Positions 34,036 through 42,778 of a DNA stretch of 64,000 bases are shown here, one piece after another. The notes beneath the pieces were generated by a model, which worked only from the letters and a program-made list of their open reading frames with translations, was not told the origin of the DNA and ran no database searches. Origin of the DNA: Brevibacillus choshinensis (lineage in GTDB: Bacteria > Bacillota > Bacilli > Brevibacillales > Brevibacillaceae). The DNA lies in NCBI RefSeq assembly GCF_016811915.1, contig NZ_CP069127.1, forward strand, positions 1,084,001 through 1,148,000, written 5' to 3'. Each line of letters begins with the position of its first letter. The first letter of the stretch is position 1. The translations under genes and the position numbers were made by a program.

Positions 34036-36384
34036 ATGGGCAAGACCAAACACACTGGACCCATCAAGCTGGATACATCATGGGAGCCGTCTCTGTGGGC
34101 ATCTCTGATGCCGATGGGGCTTGGAAAAATAAAACCGCATCACATCCGCGATACCATGAAGGTCATGTACGACAACCGCGATAATCTGGGCTATGCGTAC
34201 CGGATCTTGACGCAAGGGGTATGCGACGGCTGCGCGCTCGGGGTATCGGGTCTGTACGACCAGACGCTGACCGGTCCGCACCTGTGCACGACTCGCTTGA
34301 ATGTGCTGCGCCTCAATACGATGCCTGCCATGGATACAAAATGGCTGGAAGACGTGGGCGCCATGCAAAAGCTGTCCAGCGTGGAGCTGCGCAAGCTGGG
34401 GAGAATTCCGTTCCCGTTGTCCCGCAAGCCGGGCGAGAACAAATTTACGCGCATTACGTGGAACGAAGCTCTGAACCGCATTGCGAAAAAGATCAAAGGA
34501 ATCAGCCCCAAGCAGCTTGCCTTTTTCCTGACAGCCCGCGGCATCACGAACGAGGTGTACTACACCGCCGCGAAAATGGCGCGCTTCCTCGGGACCAACA
34601 ATATCGACAATGCGTCGCGTATCTGCCACTCGCCGAGCAAGACAGCTCTCAAGCGTACGATCGGAATCGGTGCGTCCAGCTGCAACTATCAGGACTGGAT
34701 CGGCACGGACGTCCTCGTATTCTGGGGCTCTGTCCCAGCCAACAACCAGCCGGTCTCGACGAAATACATGTATGCGGCGAAAAAGGCAGGCACGAAAATC
34801 ATATTGATCAATCCGTACAAAGAGCCTGCGATGGAAAAGTACTGGATCCCGTCGGTTCCCGACAGCGCGCTGTTTGGCACCAAGATCGTCGACGATTTCT
34901 ATCAGGTGAACATCGGCGGAGATATCGCCTTCATGAACGGTGTGATGAAGCACTGGTTTGAGATGGAGAAGGAAAAGCCCGGCTCTGCCATCAATCACGA
35001 ATTTGTAAGCGCACACGCCAACGGCATCGAGCAGCTCAGAGAACACGTGAATAAGCTGTCGTGGGAGGAGATCGAGAAATCGTCCGGTCTGACCAGCGAT
35101 CGGCTGAAGGAATTCGCGGTGCTTTTGGCCAATTCCAAATCGGGCGTCTTCGTCTGGAGCATGGGCTTGACCCAGCATCGCTTTGGGACGGACAACATTT
35201 CACAAGTGGCCAACCTGGCTGTATTGCGCGGATTTATGGGACGCAAGCACTGCGGCGTGATGCCGATTCGCGGCCACTCCGGCGTGCAAGGCTCCGGAGA
35301 GATGGGCGCAGACCCGTTCAGCTTGCCTGGCGGCGATTTTGAGGAAAAGAGCTGGACGCGAATCGAAAAGCTGTGGGGCTTCCCCATCCCGAAATGGCAG
35401 GGAGATATCGTGGGCGTGTCGCTGGAGAATGCCCTGCTGCCTGACGGACACGAGAGAAAAACGCGCCTGTTCTACACCAGCGGCGGAAACTTCCTCGAGA
35501 CGATGCCTGATCCCGACTTCATGCGCAAATGTCTGGAGAGCGTGGAGCTGCGCGTGCACCAGGACATCATATTCAATACGTCGACACTCGTGGATGCCAA
35601 GGAAGAAGTCATTGTTCTACCGGCGATGACCCGCTACGAGCAGCCAGGCGGAGGTACATCCACCAGCACGGAGCGGATGGTGTACTTCAGTGCCGAAATC
35701 GAGGGGCCGCGGATTGCGGAAGCGCGCTCCGAGTGGGAGATTTACGTAGATCTGGCTGCACGCGTCCATCCGGAGAAAAAGCATCTGATGCATTTCGGGA
35801 GCGCGGCAGAGATTCGGGCGGAGATCGCGAAGGCGAATCCGAACTACGACGGCATCCAGCATTTGAGCAAGAGGGGCGACGTCTTCCAGTGGGGAGGCGC
35901 ATGGCTTTGCGAGGATGGTCAATTCCCGACCGCGGATGGGCGTGCCAATCTGATTCCGATCGAAATTCCGAATCTGAATAAGCCGCAGGGCCACTTCTAC
36001 GTGACGACCCGCCGCGGCAAACAGTTCAACTCCATGATTTACAGCAACAAGGATCCGTTTAACAACGCGGACCGCTACGATGTCCTGATCCATGCTGAAG
36101 ATGCTCGTGAGCTGAGAATTGCAGAAGGCGAGAGCATCGTGTTGTATAATAAATACGGCACCTTCCAGGGACGCGCCAAGTTCGAAGCGACGAAACGAGG
36201 CAACGTTCAGGTGCATTGGCCGGAAGGAAACGTCCTGATCCCTAAAGGGGTATATGAAACCTACGCGGGGATTCCGGAGTACAATACAGCGGTCAAGATT
36301 GAAAAGGCAGATACATTCAACGCGAACAAAGACCTGAAATATAAAGAAAAGCCGATTGAAGACCTGGAAGTAAACGTCGGGTAA
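34036..36384 (+). CDS. FdhF/YdeP-family molybdopterin oxidoreductase
   Basis: 782 residues from the ATG at 34036 (GAGGAGCGAAAGGA upstream). N-terminal cysteines C63, C66 and C84 (GVCDGCALG, HLC) suggest an atypical Fe-S site; C197 in NASRICHSPS aligns with the Mo-ligating Sec/Cys of formate dehydrogenase H. The last ~120 residues are the molybdopterin dinucleotide-binding beta barrel. It is a bis-MGD enzyme, formate dehydrogenase-like or YdeP-like (acid-resistance-associated). No electron-transfer subunit is adjacent, so its partner is unknown. Confidence 0.88.
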   Translation: MGKTKHTGPIKLDTSWEPSLWASLMPMGLGKIKPHHIRDTMKVMYDNRDNLGYAYRILTQGVCDGCALGVSGLYDQTLTGPHLCTTRLNVLRLNTMPAMDTKWLEDVGAMQKLSSVELRKLGRIPFPLSRKPGENKFTRITWNEALNRIAKKIKGISPKQLAFFLTARGITNEVYYTAAKMARFLGTNNIDNASRICHSPSKTALKRTIGIGASSCNYQDWIGTDVLVFWGSVPANNQPVSTKYMYAAKKAGTKIILINPYKEPAMEKYWIPSVPDSALFGTKIVDDFYQVNIGGDIAFMNGVMKHWFEMEKEKPGSAINHEFVSAHANGIEQLREHVNKLSWEEIEKSSGLTSDRLKEFAVLLANSKSGVFVWSMGLTQHRFGTDNISQVANLAVLRGFMGRKHCGVMPIRGHSGVQGSGEMGADPFSLPGGDFEEKSWTRIEKLWGFPIPKWQGDIVGVSLENALLPDGHERKTRLFYTSGGNFLETMPDPDFMRKCLESVELRVHQDIIFNTSTLVDAKEEVIVLPAMTRYEQPGGGTSTSTERMVYFSAEIEGPRIAEARSEWEIYVDLAARVHPEKKHLMHFGSAAEIRAEIAKANPNYDGIQHLSKRGDVFQWGGAWLCEDGQFPTADGRANLIPIEIPNLNKPQGHFYVTTRRGKQFNSMIYSNKDPFNNADRYDVLIHAEDARELRIAEGESIVLYNKYGTFQGRAKFEATKRGNVQVHWPEGNVLIPKGVYETYAGIPEYNTAVKIEKADTFNANKDLKYKEKPIEDLEVNVG

Positions 36385-36433
36385 CCACGGGCGACAGCAG
36401 GAATGGCAGCAGAGGCTGGAGGAGGAGAAGGCG

Positions 36434-37699
36434 ATGCGCTTTTCACGACAGATGATAACGGTGGAAGAAGCCTTGCACAGATTGATGGGACGCCTGAGAG
36501 TGCAGGAAAAGGAAGAGGTGCACATCACAGAGGCATATGGCCGAACGATGGCAGAGGATGTTTATGCCACTGACGATTTGCCGCACTTTGACCGCTCGCC
36601 GTTGGACGGATATGCCGTGAGAGCCATCGATACCGCTCTGGCCACACCGGAGTTGCCAGTCCGTTTGAAAGTGGTGGAGACGATCGCAGCGGGAGATGTC
36701 CCCGCCGTCGCGCTGACAGAGGGATGTGCGAGCCGGATCATGACGGGAGCGATGCTGCCAGCAGGCGCTGACGCCGTCATCATGTTTGAGCAGACCGAGC
36801 AGCCTGCTGCCCTTGTAGCGGAAGTCGGCATCAAGAGGGCGCTTCGGCAAGGGGAGAACGTATCCCGTCGGGGGGGAGAAATCGCGCAGGGAGCGGTCAT
36901 CGTGCGCGCCGGCGAAAAGGTGAATGCGGGTACACTCGCTATTCTGGCGACCTATGGCTACGCTCGTGTTCCGGTCGTCCGCAAGCCGCGGATCGGGCTG
37001 CTCTCGACAGGCGTCGAGCTGCTGGATATTGATCAACCGCTGCAGCCGGGGAAAATCCGCAACAGCAATACCTTGATGCTGTCCGCTTTGATTGCCGAAG
37101 CGGGCGGCATTCCTCTTTTGTTTCCCAATATGCCGGATGATCTGGGAGTGGCAAAGGGAGCGCTGGCCGAGCATTTGAAAAAGGTGGATGTGCTCGTCAC
37201 AAGCGGGGGGGTGTCTGTCGGAGACTACGATGTGATGGCTGCACTCACGGATGAGCCGGACGCCGAGCTGTTGTTCAACCGCATCGCGATGCGCCCAGGC
37301 AGTCCGACCACGGCTCTGGTGCTCCATGGAAAACCGATCATCGCCTTGTCAGGGAACCCGGGGGCGTGCTTTCTGGGGTTTGAATTGTTTGTACGCCCGG
37401 CTGTGCAAAAGCTGTCAGGTGTACAGGATGTTTGGTCGCGCAAGGTCAAGGCCCGACTTGCCGTCACGTATGCCAAGCCTTGTCCGTACCCGAGATATTT
37501 GCGCGGGTGGCTCACAGAGAAGGATGGCTTCCTGTACGCTCAGCCTGATTTCAATGAGAAGGCAGGAAATCTCGGGACCTTGAAAAACAGCGAGTGCTTT
37601 ATCGTGATTCCTGCTGGAGGCAGCGGCAAGCGGGAAGGCGAGCTAGTCGAAGTGCTGACACATACCACGCCTAGCTGGAAGCGGGAGGGATTGTCGTGA
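36434..37699 (+). CDS. moeA: Molybdopterin molybdenumtransferase MoeA
   Basis: 421 residues, all four MoeA domains in the normal order: DLPHFDRSPLDGYAV, RIMTGAMLPAGADAVI, STGVELL and VTSGGVSVGDYD. It inserts molybdate into adenylylated molybdopterin. The ATG at 36434 follows GGAGGAG. It is 49 bp after the oxidoreductase and overlaps mobB by GTGA. Confidence 0.95.
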   Translation: MRFSRQMITVEEALHRLMGRLRVQEKEEVHITEAYGRTMAEDVYATDDLPHFDRSPLDGYAVRAIDTALATPELPVRLKVVETIAAGDVPAVALTEGCASRIMTGAMLPAGADAVIMFEQTEQPAALVAEVGIKRALRQGENVSRRGGEIAQGAVIVRAGEKVNAGTLAILATYGYARVPVVRKPRIGLLSTGVELLDIDQPLQPGKIRNSNTLMLSALIAEAGGIPLLFPNMPDDLGVAKGALAEHLKKVDVLVTSGGVSVGDYDVMAALTDEPDAELLFNRIAMRPGSPTTALVLHGKPIIALSGNPGACFLGFELFVRPAVQKLSGVQDVWSRKVKARLAVTYAKPCPYPRYLRGWLTEKDGFLYAQPDFNEKAGNLGTLKNSECFIVIPAGGSGKREGELVEVLTHTTPSWKREGLS

Positions 37700-38199
37700 A
37701 AAATCCGTATGTCCTGCAAGTGGTTGGCTATTCCGATAGCGGCAAGACGACGCTCCTCGCCAAGCTGATCGCCCGCTTTGAGCAGTCAGGTGTTCGGGTA
37801 GGGGTGATCAAGCACGACGGCGGCCACGATTTTGAATGGGACCAGCCGGGGAAAGATACGAGGCGCTATCGGGAGGCAGGAGCATCCCTGTTGGCCATCT
37901 CCTCACAGACCAAGACCGTCATTCACCAGCAAAGACCGATACCGCTCCCCGAGCTGGTGGAGCGGCTGACACAAGCAGGGGCAGAGCTGGTTTTGGTCGA
38001 AGGCTTCAAGCGGGAAGGCTATCCCAAGCTCGTCCTGATTCGCAAAGCTGAAGATCAGGAGCTGCTGAAGACCGTGACGGACATCCGAGGCATTGTCACC
38101 TGGGAGAGGCTCGCGACGGATTTATGGCCCCAGCTTTCGATTCACGATGATGAGGCTGTTTTCGAGTTTGTGAAAAGCCAGCTTGAAACGAAAGACTAG
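37696..38199 (+). CDS. mobB: Molybdopterin-guanine dinucleotide biosynthesis adaptor MobB
   Basis: 167 residues with the Walker A loop GYSDSGKTTLLAKL (9-22), HDGGHDFEWDQPGKDTRRY, and VLVEGFKREGYPKL. It binds GTP and assists MobA. The GTG start overlaps the moeA stop. Last gene of the Moco/oxidoreductase operon; a terminator follows. Confidence 0.94.
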   Translation: MKNPYVLQVVGYSDSGKTTLLAKLIARFEQSGVRVGVIKHDGGHDFEWDQPGKDTRRYREAGASLLAISSQTKTVIHQQRPIPLPELVERLTQAGAELVLVEGFKREGYPKLVLIRKAEDQELLKTVTDIRGIVTWERLATDLWPQLSIHDDEAVFEFVKSQLETKD

Positions 38200-38210
38200 A
38201 TTCACGTAAA

Positions 38211-38257
38211 GGCAGAGCTCCTGGCCGTAAATGGCGACGCGGGGCTCTGTCTTTTTT
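38211..38257 (+). terminator. Intrinsic terminator after mobB
   Basis: GGCAGAGCTCC / GGGGCTCTGTC stem followed by TTTTTT. Confidence 0.85.
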
Positions 38258-38277
38258 CACAAATCGTTTTGTTTTCC

Positions 38278-38337
38278 TGTGATTGAAATCACTGAGAGGG
38301 GCGAGTACACCCTTTAGAATCAAAGTATACCTGATTC
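38278..38337 (+). promoter_or_regulatory. hmp promoter: FNR-type box, -10 element and a downstream inverted repeat
   Basis: TGTGATTGAAATCACT (38278-38293) fits the Fnr/Crp box TGTGA-N6-TCACA. A -10 TAGAAT at 38315-38320 would put the start near 38327, so the box centre (38285.5) is at about -41.5, the class II activator position. GAATCA-N9-TGATTC (38317-38337) spans the -10 and start site, a plausible repressor operator (for example NsrR-like). Confidence 0.65.
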
Positions 38338-38353
38338 GAAGGGAAGGATTTCG

Positions 38354-39562
38354 ATGCTTAACCAAAAGACGATTCAAGTCATCAAATCAACGGTCCCTGT
38401 GCTTGAAGTGCACGGGGTTGCCATAACAAAACGATTTTATGAAAGATTGTTTGCGCAGCATCCTGAGCTGTTGAATATTTTTAATCACGCGAATCAAAAA
38501 CAGGGAAGACAGCAGACTGCCTTGGCAAACGCGGTTTACGCTGCAGCCATGTATATCGATAATTTGGCAGCGATCTTGCCGGCAGTCCAGCAGATCGCCC
38601 ATAAGCACCGCAGTCTCGGCATCAAGCCTGAGCATTATCCGATCGTCGGGGAAAACTTGCTGGCGGCGATCAAAGAAGTGCTGGGAGATGCGGCGACAGA
38701 GGAAATCCTCGGGGCGTGGGCTGAGGCGTACGGCGTGATTGCCGACGCGTTTATCGGGGTAGAAGCCGAAATGTATGAACAATCCCGTGAGCAGGCAGGG
38801 GGCTGGGCAGATTTTCGTGGATTCGTGGTAGAGAAAAAGGTACGGGAGAGCGATGTCATTACGTCCTTTTATCTGGTTCCGCAGGATCGTCAAGCGCTCG
38901 CTTCCTTTAAACCGGGACAATACGTGAGTGTGAAGCTGGATATCCCAGGAGAGCGATTTACGCATATTCGCCAGTACAGTCTGTCAGATGCACCAGGCAA
39001 ACCGTACTACCGCATCTCCGTAAAACGGGAAGACGCGAATCAAGAGAAGCCGGCGGGCAAAATATCGGTCTATTTACACGAGCAGGTAAAAGAAGGAGAT
39101 GTCCTGCAGCTGTCGGCCCCAGCTGGAGATTTCACGCTGGATCAAGGGGAGCGTCCGGTTGTGCTTATCAGCGGCGGGGTGGGCCTCACACCGATGGTCA
39201 GCATGCTCAAAACTATGGCGGAAAACTCCGCTCGTCAGGTGACATTTATCCATGCGGCACAAAATGGAAGCTTGCATGCTTTGCGCGGAGAGGTCGAAGC
39301 TATCGCAAACGAGCATCCAAACATTTCCGCTTACTGGTGCTACTCGCAGCCGACCGCGCAGGATCGGGAGTCTGGAGCGTTTCACAAGGAAGGATTCATC
39401 GACCGTGAGTGGCTTGCGAGCATCGTGCCGGTAAAAGGATCCAGCTACTATTTCTGCGGCCCCGTACCATTCATGAGCGCCGTCAAGCGAGCGCTCACAG
39501 AGTGGGGCATTCCGGAAGAAGATCAGCACTTCGAGTTCTTCGGACCGGCAGGCAGTCTGTAA
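38354..39562 (+). CDS. hmp: Flavohaemoglobin (nitric oxide dioxygenase)
   Basis: 402 residues. The globin domain (1-138) has the proximal His H85 in AHKHRSLGI; the FAD domain follows with RQYSLSD, and the NAD domain with ISGGVGLTPMVSMLK and YYFCGPVPFM. It turns NO and O2 into nitrate. The ATG at 38354 follows AGGGAAGGA. Its promoter has an FNR-type box and two Crp/Fnr genes lie immediately downstream. Confidence 0.96.
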   Translation: MLNQKTIQVIKSTVPVLEVHGVAITKRFYERLFAQHPELLNIFNHANQKQGRQQTALANAVYAAAMYIDNLAAILPAVQQIAHKHRSLGIKPEHYPIVGENLLAAIKEVLGDAATEEILGAWAEAYGVIADAFIGVEAEMYEQSREQAGGWADFRGFVVEKKVRESDVITSFYLVPQDRQALASFKPGQYVSVKLDIPGERFTHIRQYSLSDAPGKPYYRISVKREDANQEKPAGKISVYLHEQVKEGDVLQLSAPAGDFTLDQGERPVVLISGGVGLTPMVSMLKTMAENSARQVTFIHAAQNGSLHALRGEVEAIANEHPNISAYWCYSQPTAQDRESGAFHKEGFIDREWLASIVPVKGSSYYFCGPVPFMSAVKRALTEWGIPEEDQHFEFFGPAGSL

Positions 39563-39592
39563 TTCAATAGAGTCATCATCGATCGAGCTCGC

Positions 39593-40105
39593 CTATTCGC
39601 GAGCTCGATTTGCTTGTGCACGCAGCAGCCGGTTGACTGTTTCGCGGCGCAGTCCGATCAACTGGCCAATCTCGTCCTGGGTCAGCACGTCGGACAGCGA
39701 AGAGACGGAGACGAATGTCTGAAACCAGTGCTGGAGCTTGCGCAGTCTCTCTGCTGGCGAGACTTCAGACAGTTGGTCGATTCGCTGCTGCATCATGCGC
39801 AGCTTGGATTGCAGCAGCAGGGCAATCTCGCGGCACTTTTTGTGATCGTCCTCCAGATCCCGATACCAGGCAGCAGGATCGAGAACCTCGATCTCGCAGG
39901 TGACCAGAGCAACGGCTGTTCCGTAATATTGGTTCGGGCTGATCAGGGAGTGGTGAGGGATGATTTCGTCTGGCACGATGATGTTGACCAAGGTGATGGT
40001 TCCGTCCGCGTGCAGCCGATTGATTTTCAGCATTCCGCTTTTGATATGGTAGAGAGGGCCAGATTCGCCTTGGCGAAAGAGCACTTCTCCTTTATGCAAG
40101 ATCAT
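39593..40105 (-). CDS. Crp/Fnr-family regulator, short form
   Basis: 170 residues from the ATG at 40105, 9 nt after GAGGTG; the frame extends 57 codons upstream into the divergent gene's promoter without a family match. A truncated effector barrel begins at HKGEVLFRQGESGPLYHIKSG and the C-terminal HTH has VLTQDEIGQLIGLRRETVNR. It lacks the Fnr Fe-S cysteines at the N-terminus. Divergent from a second Crp/Fnr gene and convergent with hmp. Confidence 0.82.
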   Translation of the reverse strand: MILHKGEVLFRQGESGPLYHIKSGMLKINRLHADGTITLVNIIVPDEIIPHHSLISPNQYYGTAVALVTCEIEVLDPAAWYRDLEDDHKKCREIALLLQSKLRMMQQRIDQLSEVSPAERLRKLQHWFQTFVSVSSLSDVLTQDEIGQLIGLRRETVNRLLRAQANRARE

Positions 40106-40198
40106 GGGGGCACACCTCGTTACATAGGATAGACTGGCTTGTGCTTTTTTAAGACTATACAATGAAAATACCATTCTATATCGAATCGGAGAACCCCT

Positions 40199-40855
40199 AT
40201 GGCCAAAAGCTTGTTTGCTATTTTCCCCAGTTTCCGGGATATCTCGGATGAAGAGTGGGAGTCCGCCAAGCCGCAAATTCGAGAGTTTCAGGCAAAGGCA
40301 ACGTTGTTTCGCCGGGATGATGCGGCTTCCTACTGCATGTTCCTCCTGTCAGGAACCGTATTGATCTCGAGTTTGGATGCAGGTGGGCGAGAAGCGGTGT
40401 CGAACCGGCTGCGCCCTGGTGATGTTTGCGCGATGATGGTGCTCTGCGGCTTGAGTGAACGTGAATATCCTGGAACGATCACCGCTGAGACCGAAGGAGA
40501 GGCCCTGTTCGTTGAAAAACGGTCGTTCTTGCGCTGGATCCATGAGTATCCGTCTATCCGGCAAGTGGTGTTCGGCAATATCTTGGATGGGTTGATTCAG
40601 CTGGGCAGTCAGCTCTCCGATAAACTGTCGCAGCCATTGGATAGTCGGCTTGCCGGTGCCCTTTTGAAGCGGACATCGGAGCAGCTGCCATCTGTCCGCA
40701 CCACGCATCAGCAGCTGGCCGTCGAGCTTGGCTCCGCGAGAGAAGTTGTCAGCCGCATATTGGGGCGAATGAAACAAAGGGGCTGGATCGCGACAGAGCG
40801 GGGGATCATCACCGTTCTGCAGCGAAAAGCGCTGGCAGAACTCGTTGGTGACTAG
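40199..40855 (+). CDS. Crp/Fnr-family regulator, full length
   Basis: 218 residues. The N-terminal cyclic-nucleotide-type barrel (about 15-120) is followed by an HTH TTHQQLAVELGSAREVVSRILG. Cysteines at C46, C77 and C83 are not in the FNR four-Cys pattern; a thiol or haem sensor is possible. The ATG at 40199 has only a weak GGAG. It is 92 bp upstream of the peroxiredoxin gene and may control it. Confidence 0.85.
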   Translation: MAKSLFAIFPSFRDISDEEWESAKPQIREFQAKATLFRRDDAASYCMFLLSGTVLISSLDAGGREAVSNRLRPGDVCAMMVLCGLSEREYPGTITAETEGEALFVEKRSFLRWIHEYPSIRQVVFGNILDGLIQLGSQLSDKLSQPLDSRLAGALLKRTSEQLPSVRTTHQQLAVELGSAREVVSRILGRMKQRGWIATERGIITVLQRKALAELVGD

Positions 40856-40937
40856 GTCACAGAAAATGACCTGAACCTCCTGGTAAAGTAACCTCAGTTG
40901 GACCGAATTGAGCTTACAACTATAGGGAACCAGGAGG
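40854..40937 (+). promoter_or_regulatory. Peroxiredoxin promoter with two inverted repeats
   Basis: TTGGAC (40898-40903), 17-nt spacer, TATAGG (40921-40926) is a likely sigma-A promoter. Upstream, AGGTCA-N7-TGACCT (40854-40872) is a perfect inverted repeat. CCTCCTGGT (40876-40884) is perfectly complementary to ACCAGGAGG (40929-40937), the ribosome site, so a transcript reading through from the Crp/Fnr gene would hide the site, while one from the local promoter would not. Confidence 0.55.
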
Positions 40938-40946
40938 AATAAGAGA

Positions 40947-41516
40947 ATGAAAAGTCGGTTAGTTTCAGGGGCAGCAGCCCCGGATTTTACGTATGTTGGC
41001 AGCGACGGGAATGATCAGCGCTTGTCCGATCTTCGCGGTCGCAAGGTGCTGCTCGCGTTTTTCCGCAATGCCGCCTGCGCACTGTGCAATTTGCGCGTGA
41101 GGCAATTCATCCTGCGCTATCATCGATGGCAGCAGCAAGGGCTCGAGGTGCTTGCGGTGTTCGAGTCACCGGATTTGGCGCTCTCGCAGCATGTAGGCAA
41201 ACAGGAAGCTCCCTTCCCGGTATTCGCTGATCCACACGCAGAGATTTACGACCGGTATGGTGTCGAAGTGTCCGAGGATAAATTCCAAGCAACCATCGAG
41301 GATGCCGATACGCCGTCTTACATAGCAGAGGCAGCTGCCGCAGGCTTTGTCTTGCAGCACCAAGAGGGAGCCAATATGCACCGGGTTCCGGCCGAATTTC
41401 TAATCGATGAGTCCGGTACGATTCAGATCGCGCACTACGGGCGTCTGATGACGGATCATTTGTCACTTGAGGTCATCGATCGTTTTGCGAGGGGGACAGA
41501 AAATGACCAGCTGTAG
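40947..41516 (+). CDS. AhpC/TSA-family peroxiredoxin-like protein
   Basis: 189 residues of thioredoxin fold. The peroxidatic region reads FFRNAACALCNLRV with C44 and C47, a CxxC variant instead of the usual TFVC, so resolving chemistry within one helix is likely. It probably reduces peroxides or disulfides. The ATG at 40947 follows CAGGAGGAATAAG. It stands after the Crp/Fnr gene and has its own promoter. Confidence 0.82.
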   Translation: MKSRLVSGAAAPDFTYVGSDGNDQRLSDLRGRKVLLAFFRNAACALCNLRVRQFILRYHRWQQQGLEVLAVFESPDLALSQHVGKQEAPFPVFADPHAEIYDRYGVEVSEDKFQATIEDADTPSYIAEAAAAGFVLQHQEGANMHRVPAEFLIDESGTIQIAHYGRLMTDHLSLEVIDRFARGTENDQL

Positions 41517-41670
41517 GAGTGCTCAACTACGTGTCAGACACGGATAATGGCTAGCCAGCTGCAGAGGACACACCCCGGTCGACAGTTTGCGGACGCTTGT
41601 CGCTTGCACTCCCCTGAGTACCCTTTGCTATAATGATGGCATCAAACTGGACTTGATAAAGGAGCTCTTG

Positions 41671-42609
41671 ATGCTGATCACAATCATCACCTGGATAGGT
41701 ATCCTCATTGTCCTCATGTTTTTGCTCCTCTTTGGTTACTTCGCCTATCGGTACTGGCAGCACATGGGCCAGCTGCCCAAGCCGCCTTACCGTCAGCTGG
41801 AGCACAAGCCGACCCCTGCAGAGTGGTCCGATGATGAGGTGACAATAACCTGGGTAGGTCACTCCACTTTGCTTCTGAATGTTTTTGGAACCAGAATTCT
41901 CACCGATCCTGTGCTGGGCGAAAAGCTCGGAATTCGGGTGGCGGGCGTTCATTTTGGGCCCGCACGCTTCACACCCCCGGCTCTGACCTTCGAGGAGATC
42001 GGAGAGGTAGACCTGATTCTGTTGTCGCATGCCCATATGGATCACGTGGATTTGCCGACTCTTCGCAAGCTTGCGAAACGCTCGATCCATGTGATTACGG
42101 CTTTCAACACGAGCAGGCTGATACGCAACCTGCCGTTCGGATCGTTTGAGGAAATCCGGCTGCATCAGAGAATCGAGACTGTCAGCGGCGTGAAAATTAC
42201 GGCGATTCCCGTGCGGCACTGGGGCAATCGCTTTCCGTGGAATCGCGATTACGGCTACAACGGCTACGTCATCGAGAAAAACGGCGTGCGGATCCTCTAT
42301 CCGGGAGACACTGCCTACATGTCGATGGAGAATCTGAAGGAGGAGTTTGGCCCGATCGACCTGGTCTTCATGCCGATCGGAGCTTACAAGCCTGATTCGT
42401 ACCAGAGAGCGCACTGCACACCGGAGCAGGCGTGGGAGATGTTCAAGCAAACCGGAGGCAAGTGGCTTGTGCCGATTCATTGGGATACGTTTGTACTGTC
42501 CCAGGAGCCTGTCGAGGAGCCGATGCAACGCTTGCTGGCTGCTGCAGGTGCCGAAAAGAATCGGATCGTCATCGAAAAGCAAGGCGAGACATATCGCTTG
42601 CCGCTGTAG
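41671..42609 (+). CDS. Membrane-anchored metallo-beta-lactamase-fold hydrolase (NAPE-PLD/UlaG-like)
   Basis: 312 residues from the ATG at 41671 (AAAGGAG upstream). One N-terminal membrane segment (about 3-25) is followed by an MBL domain: TWVGHSTLLLN, the zinc motif SHAHMDHVD, and PGDTAYM. This matches the NAPE-PLD-like group, which hydrolyses N-acyl phospholipids or related esters. No partner gene is evident. Confidence 0.85.
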   Translation: MLITIITWIGILIVLMFLLLFGYFAYRYWQHMGQLPKPPYRQLEHKPTPAEWSDDEVTITWVGHSTLLLNVFGTRILTDPVLGEKLGIRVAGVHFGPARFTPPALTFEEIGEVDLILLSHAHMDHVDLPTLRKLAKRSIHVITAFNTSRLIRNLPFGSFEEIRLHQRIETVSGVKITAIPVRHWGNRFPWNRDYGYNGYVIEKNGVRILYPGDTAYMSMENLKEEFGPIDLVFMPIGAYKPDSYQRAHCTPEQAWEMFKQTGGKWLVPIHWDTFVLSQEPVEEPMQRLLAAAGAEKNRIVIEKQGETYRLPL

Positions 42610-42616
42610 GTAACAG

Positions 42617-42651
42617 CCCCTGATTTCTAACAATAGAAGTCAGGGGTTTTC
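42617..42651 (+). terminator. Intrinsic terminator after the MBL gene
   Basis: CCCCTGATTTCTA...TAGAAGTCAGGGG followed by TTTTC. Confidence 0.85.
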
Positions 42652-42778
42652 TATCGGCAGGAGGACTTCTCAGAATTCTTATAGAATTTAATTGATCGAT
42701 AGAGTTTTAATTGAGTTAGACTAGCAAACAGTAAGCAGGAATACACGATAAGGTACATAGTACTGGGAGGGATTCTGT

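Noticed and set aside
34078..35178. 366-codon minus-strand frame over the FdhF/YdeP gene
   Set aside because: No start signal, no motif, composition typical of antisense frames.
41551..42633. 360-codon minus-strand frame over the MBL hydrolase
   Set aside because: Antisense shadow of a gene with zinc-binding motifs and a good ribosome site.
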